Assembly (NCBI RefSeq): GCF_000527155.1
Contig: NZ_AZUQ01000001.1
Coordinates: 1,234,554-1,298,553, forward strand
DNA length: 64,000 nt
Direction of reading: 5' to 3'
Source of the DNA: Haloglycomyces albus DSM 45210
Lineage (GTDB): Bacteria > Actinomycetota > Actinomycetes > Mycobacteriales > Micromonosporaceae
In this document: one piece after another, positions 57,146 through 64,000 of the stretch
How the letters are laid out: the number at the start of each line of letters is the position of its first letter
Position numbering within the stretch: position 1 is the first letter of the stretch
Position numbers and translations under genes: made by a program
Notes under the pieces: generated by a model
Database searches by the model: none
What the model was told of the DNA's origin: nothing
The model's input: only the letters and a program-made list of their open reading frames with translations

Positions 57146-58345
57146 TCAATCTCTCGTCACAACACTCCGAGCCGTCCCCAATACCAGGGCCACCGCAACG
57201 GCGGCAGCCAAGGCCCCCAGCCACATCGGAGCGGTGACCCCGATCCGGTCCACCGCCAGTCCACCGAGGACGGCACCGGTGCCGATCGCCACCTGAAAAC
57301 AGGCCACGAAAAGCACCGAAACACCCTCAGGGGCCTCCGGAGCCGACCGCAGTGTCCAGACCTGGAGACCGACCGGAACCGCGCCGTAGCCCAGACCCCA
57401 CACCACCAGCACGACCGCAGCGGTGAAGGAGCCGTCAGCCACGGTCGGAACGGCGGCCATCGCCGCCACCAAGAACACCGCACTGCCCACAACCACGGCC
57501 TGCAAATACCGACCGGCCAAGGCGCCGGCGATGAAAGTACCGGCGATTCCCGCGACGCCGTAAACCAACAGCAGGACGGCCACGGTCGGACCCTCAAGAC
57601 CGGCCGAGGCGCTCAAAACAGGCGTGACATACGTGTAGGCGGCGAAATGACCGACCACAATGAGCAACAGGCTCAGCAGTCCGGCACGGACCGGACTCCG
57701 ACGTAGCAGGTCGGTCAGATCGGAGACCCGTAGACTCCCCGACGAAGGCAATTTCGGGAGAAAGAACGCCAGAGCGATCAAGACCAACAGGGACAGACCC
57801 GCCATGGAAACGAAAGCGGCGCGCCAGCCGGAATGGTCCCCGATAAACGTTCCGGCGGGGACACCCACTACCGAGGCGATCGAGATGCCGCTGATGATGA
57901 TCGCGCTCGCCCGGGCCACGGACTCCTCAGGGACGAGCCGGACGGCCAGGCTGGCCCCGATGGCCCAGAAACCGCCGATGGCGAAGCCCACCAATATCCT
58001 GGCGGCCAATAGTAGTGCGTAGGAGTCGACGATAGCCGTCACGACGTTCGCCGTCAGAAGGACGGTCATCATGCCCACCAGAAGGATTCGCCGGTCCACG
58101 CGTCCGGCCACGATCATGATTGTCAACGCCGAGATCACGGCGGCCACCGAAGCGGTGGTCATCAGCTGGCCGCTGGCTCCGGTGGAGACGCCGATGTCGG
58201 GACCGATGAGCGTCAGCAGGCCAACCGGCAGCATTTCGGTGGTGACGATGGAGAAGGTTCCGCATGCCACGGCGACCACGGCGATCCAGGCCAGGGCCGG
58301 GTGGCGTCGGGTCTCGGGCGGAGTGGAGACGGTTGTGCTTGTCAT
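57146..58345 (-). CDS. MFS transporter, DHA1 drug-efflux type
   Basis: A 399-residue protein with twelve membrane helices. VTTEMLPVGLLTLIGPDIGVSTGASGQLMTTASVAAVISAL at the N terminus and GRVDRRILLVGMM in loop 2-3 follow the AraJ/YdhP-like DHA1 group, which exports sugars, amino acids or drugs. It is divergent from a LysR-family gene 90 bp away that most likely regulates it. No link to the NRPS-PKS cluster is evident. Confidence 0.9.
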   Translation of the reverse strand: MTSTTVSTPPETRRHPALAWIAVVAVACGTFSIVTTEMLPVGLLTLIGPDIGVSTGASGQLMTTASVAAVISALTIMIVAGRVDRRILLVGMMTVLLTANVVTAIVDSYALLLAARILVGFAIGGFWAIGASLAVRLVPEESVARASAIIISGISIASVVGVPAGTFIGDHSGWRAAFVSMAGLSLLVLIALAFFLPKLPSSGSLRVSDLTDLLRRSPVRAGLLSLLLIVVGHFAAYTYVTPVLSASAGLEGPTVAVLLLVYGVAGIAGTFIAGALAGRYLQAVVVGSAVFLVAAMAAVPTVADGSFTAAVVLVVWGLGYGAVPVGLQVWTLRSAPEAPEGVSVLFVACFQVAIGTGAVLGGLAVDRIGVTAPMWLGALAAAVAVALVLGTARSVVTRD

Positions 58346-58435
58346 GGCACCAGTCTCGCCACGTTGCCGACGGGGAACAACGGCGAAGTATCAATCGTTC
58401 CATCAGTGAGACTAATCGATCGGAAAGGACCTGGC

Positions 58436-59338
58436 ATGAGCGGCGTGGAGCGCGACGAGATGGAGGTGTTCCTCACCCTGAGCAAAGAACTCCATTTCGG
58501 ACAGACGGCGAAGAGTCTTTATCTGTCTCAGGGGCGGGTTAGCCAACTACTGCGGAACCTGGAGGGCCGCATCGGTGGCAGGCTCTTCGAACGTACCAGC
58601 CGCCGGGTCGCGCTGACCGACTTGGGCGAACGCTTCCGCGCCGAAGCGGGCCCCGCCTATGAGCGGCTGAACGCGGCGTTTGAGGCGGCGCGATCCCGTG
58701 CGCGAGGACTGGACGGACATCTCCACCTCGGGTTTGTGGGTGCTGCTGACACCGGCCTGTTGCACACGGTGCCACTCTTCGCGGAGCGTTACCCCGGCTG
58801 CGACCTGAAGATGCACGAGTTGACGTTGTCCGACCCCTTCGGTCCGCTGCATCGCGGAGACATAGACCTTGCCTTCGCTTGCCTGCCGTTGCACAGCCCC
58901 GAACTTTCCGCCGGCCCTGTGCTCGCCACCGTGCCCGTGGTGCTGGGAGTCGCTTCGGCGCACCCTTTCGCCACCCGAGCCCGGATATCGGCCGAGGAAA
59001 TGGCCGAGTGCCGCATGATCGACATCGACGGACCCGCTCCCCGAGAATGGCGGGCACGCTCATCCCCGCAGGAGACTCCCGGAGGGCGGTCGATACCGCG
59101 CGGCCCGGTAGCTCGTACACAACAGGAAGTGCTCTCGCAGATCGCCACCAACCGGGGAGTGATGGTCTTCTGCCGGAATTTTTCCCATCAGACCCGGCGA
59201 GACGACATCTCGTTCATTCCCGTCGACGGACTTCCGGACTCCCGATATTCCCTGGTTTGGCATCGCGACCGGACTAACGCCTTGGTGCGGGCCTTCGTCG
59301 ACACCGCACACGAAGCCGTGGTCGCGCAGCCGGCCTGA
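58436..59338 (+). CDS. LysR family transcriptional regulator
   Basis: A 300-residue LTTR. The N-terminal HTH (MEVFLTLSKELHFGQTAKSLYLSQGRVSQLLRNLEGRIGGRLFERTSRRVALTDLG) is canonical, followed by the periplasmic-binding-like effector domain. ATG at 58436 follows GGAAAGGA. The 90-bp divergent region with the MFS gene is the expected place for the binding site; it contains AT-rich near-symmetric sequence around 58391-58421 but no clean T-N11-A palindrome that I would insist on. Confidence 0.93.
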   Translation: MSGVERDEMEVFLTLSKELHFGQTAKSLYLSQGRVSQLLRNLEGRIGGRLFERTSRRVALTDLGERFRAEAGPAYERLNAAFEAARSRARGLDGHLHLGFVGAADTGLLHTVPLFAERYPGCDLKMHELTLSDPFGPLHRGDIDLAFACLPLHSPELSAGPVLATVPVVLGVASAHPFATRARISAEEMAECRMIDIDGPAPREWRARSSPQETPGGRSIPRGPVARTQQEVLSQIATNRGVMVFCRNFSHQTRRDDISFIPVDGLPDSRYSLVWHRDRTNALVRAFVDTAHEAVVAQPA

Positions 59339-59655
59339 GGCGCAGCCTTTCGGCTAGAACCGTTGCGCCACTTGTCCTGATCTGGCGGGATTCGCGTTCG
59401 TTACCGGCGATCCCTATACAGCTGACGGAGATCGCGACAAAGCCTAAAGGGTTGGCGTGGAATGTTGAAATGTACGCCTCGGAGTGTCCTGGATGTCGGT
59501 GGCAAGCGGTGCCGCCCGGAATGGGGGAGAGAACTTCACAGCTAAGTGTTTGTTGCTCAAGCACTACCGTGGCGGCCCGCAACGCCACCCGAACTTCGAC
59601 GTCCCGATGGACCGTTGGGATCCCGAGCAGATTGAACCGCGTTAGGCGATAATAT
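59339..59655. other. intergenic, no gene seen
   Basis: About 317 bp after the LysR gene. No frame with protein-like composition or ribosome binding site; lower GC than the preceding genes. Transition to the accessory tail of the window. Confidence 0.5.
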
Positions 59656-60396
59656 CTATCGGAGGAGAGCCCAATCTTCGGGAAACACCAGGCATTCACG
59701 AAGACGTTCTACCGTGCTCAAATGGATCTGTTCAGGAGTGGGTGCCAGGATAAAGAACGAACCTCTACCGTTGGTGCTGTCTACGACCTGCACTTCTTCG
59801 GGCAAGGTTCCGGTCTGTGAATATACGTCTGGCTCTAGGTATATGATCCATGATGCCAGTGCGTTGATCATCTCGCCTTCACTGGCGTCGTCAAGGCTAA
59901 GGGGTTGTATCCGACTCCATGCCGGTTCCCATGCTGACAGCAGAATCTCAAATACCTGCAACATCGCGTCCACCCGATACAAACCAGGCCACGCCGCCGG
60001 AACCGGAGGCTTGAAATCGAAACCTGGCTGAAAGGTATCAGTTGTTGAACCGCAGGTCACGGAAAAACTCGCAATTCCCTGATCGTCCTTGACGCCGTTC
60101 CAGAGCGAGAGGGTGGTGCCCAGCTGACCATGAGGACCCTCGGAGTCCCAGTTCCGGCTGAGCCACTCCTTCAGAATGGATTCCGAAATCGGAACATGCT
60201 GATCATTCCAATACCATTCTGTTAGACTGGGGGACAATGTAGCCAGTGCATTCATACATTCTGCTAGGCGAAATGTACAACGATTCAGGTCGTCACACGC
60301 ACGAGCTTTCCATTGCGCTTGTAGCAACCAATTGTCCGTAGACAGGTCGATACCATCGGTCCAGTCGGCACTGGATGTCGGGTTGTCCGTTTCCAT
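59656..60396 (-). CDS. Imm52-like immunity protein
   Basis: A 246-residue cytosolic protein. WLLQAQWKARACDDLNRCTFRLAECMNALATLSPSLTEWYW at the N terminus has the spacing of Trp, Cys and Leu of the Imm52 family, which neutralises Tox-REase-5 nucleases. Its ATG overlaps the stop of the nuclease-domain gene (TAATG), so both are made together. Assignment is from memory of the family pattern; the pairing with a REase-5-like domain supports it. Confidence 0.72.
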   Translation of the reverse strand: METDNPTSSADWTDGIDLSTDNWLLQAQWKARACDDLNRCTFRLAECMNALATLSPSLTEWYWNDQHVPISESILKEWLSRNWDSEGPHGQLGTTLSLWNGVKDDQGIASFSVTCGSTTDTFQPGFDFKPPVPAAWPGLYRVDAMLQVFEILLSAWEPAWSRIQPLSLDDASEGEMINALASWIIYLEPDVYSQTGTLPEEVQVVDSTNGRGSFFILAPTPEQIHLSTVERLRECLVFPEDWALLR

Positions 60397-62327
60397 TAGG
60401 CTTTGCCTCCAGCTCTACCGGATATCTCAGTTGGCCCCGACTTGCGTCGACGGAGGAAAAACAGTACGACGAACCCGGCGGTGAAGGCGGCGAGCCCGAT
60501 AGCCGTCACCTGCCAGGTCATTAGTCCGGTAACCGGCAGCTTCGTATCGCCTTGACCTGTGTCCTTGGAGGGATCCTCCGCCTCCGGGGCGTCTGCCACG
60601 ATTGAATGACCGCCCAACCAAATCCAATCGTCGTCGTCCGCGTCAACCGTAGGTTCATTCAGTGAATTCTGTACCGTTTCCGGCAAATTCGGATGGTCGT
60701 CATTGAACCGTTGTTCGGACATACGAGTCGAGGGAGATTGCGAAAAATCGACTCCGCCATGGGTGAAATGGTATGTCACACCGTCGATGACGATTGAACC
60801 TTCAGCGGAATCGAGCAGCTCAAGCATCTCGTTGAACGAATCCATCGGGTCCCAAGGTTCACGTGATTCCCACGGGCCAATGATTTCTTCACCGATCAAC
60901 TCTCCGAAGTGCGTGTCTTGCTCGGCGCTAAGGTCTTTATACCATTCAGCGGCGACTCGACTTAGATAGACGCGACGGAGGTCAGCGTACTCAGGATCAT
61001 TGTTGACCATCTCCTCAACCTCCGGCAGGATCAGCTCATTGATCGCCGCTTCGTTGTACTCTTGGCGTTCTTTAGTCTGTCCTGGACAGACGTCATCGAT
61101 ATCGTCTTGCGTCGCCGTCTCAACCTTCAACGGTGCGTCCAGGATGTGGAGTTCATCTCCGGAGACCCGTACACTCGCCGGTTCAGGACTGATCCAGTTG
61201 CGAACCCAGAAACAGGTGTCATCGTCCGGGCCGGTGAAAATCCTTTCCCAGAATTCGTATCCGGTATCGGTTTCGGGGTCCATGGCTGCGATCATCGATC
61301 GTTTCAGTTCAACATCCGCCTCAAGCAAGATTTTACCAACATCGGTGCGCGCTAGCTCGGGGTCTATGATTCTATCGGGTTGATCCGGATGAAGGTTTAC
61401 CCAGAACCGTGAGGGATCCAGTTCCAGCCAGACGAAAAAAGCGTCTGACGCCAGGCGTGCGCTCTCCAAGTCACTACCGTTCGGACCGATGGAGTTTTTA
61501 AATGAATACGATACACCGGAGCCTTCATCGGTATTGGATTCCGATAGATATTGCAGTTGTAGAGTGGAAAAGTCGATTCCGCCCGACTTGGCACGTGGAG
61601 CAGCTCCGGTTTGGCGACTTTTCCCCGACTTGTCGGAGGGACTTCCAGGTGCACTGAACAGCGACGGGTGTTTAGGTTCGGTGAAGCTGGTTTTTACACC
61701 GAACGCTTTAAGCGATCTCTTCATACGTTGTTCCGCTGCCGTCTCGGCAAAATGCCATCGAATTGAGGCCCCAGTTCCTTTAGCAGCTGATTGTTGTCGT
61801 TTAGCTTCGTCTTTTAGCTGATCTGCGGCTTTGGACCATTTAGCGTTCTTTTCGTCAAGTAGGTATGCGTAACGAGCTCCCTTGGCATCGAGAAGCTCTT
61901 TCTTCTGCCGGTCCCATCCGTCAAAGGCGACGCCGTCGAAACTACCGTCGGGAAGCCGGCTTGGAACCCACTTGCGCAAGTCAAATCCCGGCTTTTCTCG
62001 AGTCTCTGGGTAAGGCACCCAGTAGGCTTTCCCTGGTCTATCGCCTTTAATCTGCTGTTCGTAGTACCACGCCTGGGTATTGGGTTTGGCGCCACCAGGC
62101 TTCTTGCCTCCCAACGTCTCGTCGTGCCACTTTCCGGGCCCACCGTCGGTGAGATCCTGAGCGGACGCCGGAACGACCGGTGATAGAACGAGGGCGCATA
62201 GCAGCGCCAAAGTGACGGCTAGGACTCTGCGAGCGACTCTAGCCGCACTAGATTGATTACTACCTTCTTGAATTTGGGGATAATGATGTGCCGATGTATG
62301 CATGTGTGTCAATCCATTCTGCATCAT
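60396..62327 (-). CDS. secreted, LPXTG-anchored protein with a Tox-REase-5-like nuclease domain
   Basis: A 643-residue protein. Signal peptide to about residue 56 (VARRVLAVTLALLCALVLSPVVPASA). Residues about 75-220 resemble the Tox-REase-5 nuclease fold: VAFDGWDRQKKELLDAKG gives the acidic (Asp136) and DxK (Asp147, Lys149) residues, then RQQSAAKGTGASIRWHFAE. Residues 260-560 form a large second domain (FFVWLELDPSRFWVNLHPDQPDRIIDPELARTDVGKILL) of a type seen in secreted actinobacterial proteins, of unknown function. The end is a sortase signal: LPVTG 597-601, a membrane helix, then RRRKSG. A cell-wall display of a nuclease fold is unusual. Start codon choice (Met1, 2 or 9) is open. Confidence 0.72.
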   Translation of the reverse strand: MMQNGLTHMHTSAHHYPQIQEGSNQSSAARVARRVLAVTLALLCALVLSPVVPASAQDLTDGGPGKWHDETLGGKKPGGAKPNTQAWYYEQQIKGDRPGKAYWVPYPETREKPGFDLRKWVPSRLPDGSFDGVAFDGWDRQKKELLDAKGARYAYLLDEKNAKWSKAADQLKDEAKRQQSAAKGTGASIRWHFAETAAEQRMKRSLKAFGVKTSFTEPKHPSLFSAPGSPSDKSGKSRQTGAAPRAKSGGIDFSTLQLQYLSESNTDEGSGVSYSFKNSIGPNGSDLESARLASDAFFVWLELDPSRFWVNLHPDQPDRIIDPELARTDVGKILLEADVELKRSMIAAMDPETDTGYEFWERIFTGPDDDTCFWVRNWISPEPASVRVSGDELHILDAPLKVETATQDDIDDVCPGQTKERQEYNEAAINELILPEVEEMVNNDPEYADLRRVYLSRVAAEWYKDLSAEQDTHFGELIGEEIIGPWESREPWDPMDSFNEMLELLDSAEGSIVIDGVTYHFTHGGVDFSQSPSTRMSEQRFNDDHPNLPETVQNSLNEPTVDADDDDWIWLGGHSIVADAPEAEDPSKDTGQGDTKLPVTGLMTWQVTAIGLAAFTAGFVVLFFLRRRKSGPTEISGRAGGKA

Positions 62328-62586
62328 TCTAAAGACAGCAAAAGTGCTGCAGTGAAAGAATATTGAGTTAGATGACTTGGGGGGAACTCAGAGTAGCATC
62401 CAGTTTCGAATGTAGCAATATCATTATCTAGTGGGGCGCAAGGTTATATATATCTGATGAGCGTGGTATCCCATTCAAGGATCGGAGCTGAGAGCTTCAC
62501 AATGCATTCCGGTCTCCAGAGAGCCGCGTGCGAATGTGAAGCATCTGAAAAAAGAAAGTCCGATAGCACGATGAGTCGATATCGAG

Positions 62587-62856
62587 ATGCCGCACCATTC
62601 AAGCTCACTTGCGATGAATAACGGGTGGTCCATCGCCACCGGAGTGATTGAGAGGGCTTGCCGCTACCCCGTGAAAGACCGTTTGAATGTGACAGGAGCA
62701 CGATGGAGTCTCCCCGGAGTACATGCCATGTTGTTGCTCCGCGCCACGTGCCTCTACAACGAATTCAGCACCTTCTGGAAACATCAAGTTGCGGCAGAAC
62801 AACAACGCCTTTACCAGGGCATATCTAAAGACAAACACTATGTTCTCGCCGTATGA
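62587..62856 (+). pseudogene. C-terminal remnant of a transposase resembling the ISKra4 family
   Basis: The 89-residue frame contains NGWSIATGVIERACRYPVKDRLNVTGARWSL and PGVHAMLLLRATCLYNEFSTFW, close to the C-terminal end of ISKra4-type transposases (GxxIATGVIEGACRHLVKDR...GARW...LLxLRA). The bulk of the transposase upstream is missing and no terminal inverted repeats are evident, so this is a decayed insertion sequence. Preceding DNA (62328-62586) has no gene. Confidence 0.7.
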
Positions 62857-62949
62857 CAGGTCAAACAGTAACGTCCGTACAACCTCACGTGTTTCCGCAA
62901 AAGGAACTACCCCCAGTTCGCCACACAATATAAGACTAGGACAGTCCTG

Positions 62950-63819
62950 TTAAAACACTGGCCTTGTCGTTTCACAATATTTAACACTTGGCAAGCCAGC
63001 CAATGCGTCCTGCAACTCAGGATCAACGTCAATAGCCTTGACATACTTAAGATTTGTCAGAGAACTGAAATCGCTTGGCCAACTGTAAAAGTTGTTATCC
63101 GAAATATCCAACTCCTCAAGATTCTTCAATTCCAACAAAGAATATGGCAGTTCTCGTATCGAAGGATTATTCGCTATATTCAATTTACGAAGTTTCTTCA
63201 ATTTAGCCAAATCTCCTGGTATGCACTGCAATTCTGACTTGCCTATATCTAGTGTTTCCAATTCTGTCATTTCAGTGAGCCAATTATCTCCCATTTTTGA
63301 CAAGTCACAACCATTTGCATCCAATTCTACAAGGGATGATGGGAATCTAAAGTCAAACGGGAAAGCAAAGTCATCACTACTAACATAAGACACTTCGAAG
63401 CAAGCAAGATACTTCAACCCGTTGAGGAGATTAATCCAATACAAATCATATTGCCGTGTTAGCGAAATATCCAGTTTCAGCAAATTAGTAAGTCGGACAA
63501 TCTGACTCGAAATAGTGAGAAACTCAGAATTGCTCTCCAGCATAAACTCCCTAAGATTCTCAAGTTCATAAAACCCATCTGGAAGATCTGACAAAAAAGC
63601 TCCACCGATTTCAAGATTTACCAATGTATACTTCAGCAATCTGATGTCGTCCGAAATGCTATCCATTTCATATCCCATGAGATTAAGATGAGTAACACCA
63701 GATTCAGCAAGCAATCGCCATGGGATACACTCTCCAATATCAAAATTGGACAGATAAATCTCTCGCGTACTTCTGAGTTCACGCTTGAGTCGGTCCATTT
63801 CTCGGTTAAATACACTCAT
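62950..63819 (-). CDS. leucine-rich-repeat protein, probably horizontally acquired
   Basis: A 289-residue protein made almost wholly of leucine-rich repeats of the LxxLxIxxNxLxxLP type, for example VTHLNLMGYEMDSI, LRKLNIANNPSIRELPYSLLELKNLEELDISDNNF. No signal peptide or membrane helix. Good ribosome binding site (AGGGA). Its GC content and codon choice are much lower than in the rest of the window. Cytosolic LRR proteins of this sort mediate protein contacts; a specific role cannot be given. The DNA beyond it (63820-64000) is AT-rich and shows nothing. Confidence 0.8.
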   Translation of the reverse strand: MSVFNREMDRLKRELRSTREIYLSNFDIGECIPWRLLAESGVTHLNLMGYEMDSISDDIRLLKYTLVNLEIGGAFLSDLPDGFYELENLREFMLESNSEFLTISSQIVRLTNLLKLDISLTRQYDLYWINLLNGLKYLACFEVSYVSSDDFAFPFDFRFPSSLVELDANGCDLSKMGDNWLTEMTELETLDIGKSELQCIPGDLAKLKKLRKLNIANNPSIRELPYSLLELKNLEELDISDNNFYSWPSDFSSLTNLKYVKAIDVDPELQDALAGLPSVKYCETTRPVF

Positions 63820-64000
63820 TCCATTCCCTAAATCAAATATGTATTACCAATACAGGATAATTTCATTCCGTCAATGCAGTTACTTCAATTCAATACGAAA
63901 CCTCGGTTTACATATATGCAATCTATTTAGAACTACCATCATTATCTTCTGAGATTATGGAATTCAATATCCTATATTATTGCCACTCACTGTAATTAAC

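Noticed and set aside
1-64000. CRISPR arrays, rRNA genes or prophage modules
   Set aside because: No spaced direct repeats, rRNA-like segments or phage structural genes were seen anywhere in the window; the only RNA gene found is tRNA-Pro.

Overview
The window is high-GC chromosomal DNA from an actinobacterium. Supporting features are GTG/TTG starts, dense ATGA/GTGA gene overlaps, a BlaI plus M56-peptidase pair, DUF3105/DUF2752/DUF305 proteins, an LPXTG-anchored protein and NRPS/PKS machinery. I cannot fix the genus from sequence alone. GC drops clearly at about 26.3-27.2 kb and 62.3-64 kb, and the latter looks acquired.

Layout. (1) 0-9.1 kb is housekeeping: the end of an S10 carboxypeptidase-like gene; nadB-nadC-coaX (NAD and CoA synthesis); convergent ispE, rsmA and prfC; a yqeY-like gene; and a divergent metallophosphoesterase. 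(2) At 9.3 kb there is a tRNA-Pro(CGG) with a terminator, then a divergent LysE-type exporter and Lrp/AsnC regulator, and a DoxX-like membrane protein. (3) 12.0-20.5 kb is a compact envelope metal/redox island. It holds DUF305, DUF3105 and DUF2752 proteins, a Met/Asp-rich secreted protein, a Cu/Zn-SOD-like lipoprotein, two CcdA-type membrane proteins, a TlpA-like thioredoxin, a glutaredoxin-like protein and a Cys/Met-rich secreted protein, grouped around a BlaI/MecI/CopY-family repressor and an M56 metallopeptidase. A 17-bp palindrome, TACTAT-N5-ATAGTA or a close variant, lies in front of every transcription unit here, so I read the island as one regulon.

(4) 20.6-26.3 kb contains poorly characterised genes, including a small cluster of helical-hairpin (ESX/WXG100-like) proteins with a glycine-zipper protein. 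(5) 27.2-55.7 kb is a hybrid NRPS-PKS gene cluster. A single 5296-residue megasynthase, C-A-T-KS-AT-T-C-A-T-KS-(vestigial AT)-T-C-A-T-C, is followed by a free-standing KS, an ACP, a class III (GSA-like) aminotransferase, a degenerate CPBP-type membrane protein, a type II thioesterase, an MFS exporter, a membrane protein, an FtsX-type ABC exporter pair, a second ACP, a FabF-like KS and an Sfp-type phosphopantetheinyl transferase. No ketoreductase, dehydratase or terminal thioesterase is visible. The aminotransferase suggests that beta-keto intermediates become beta-amines.

(6) 55.7-59.3 kb carries an amidase and a divergent MFS/LysR pair. (7) 59.6-64 kb is an accessory tail: an Imm52-like immunity gene overlapping a secreted, LPXTG-anchored protein with a Tox-REase-5-like nuclease domain, a transposase remnant resembling ISKra4-family enzymes, and an AT-rich leucine-rich-repeat gene.
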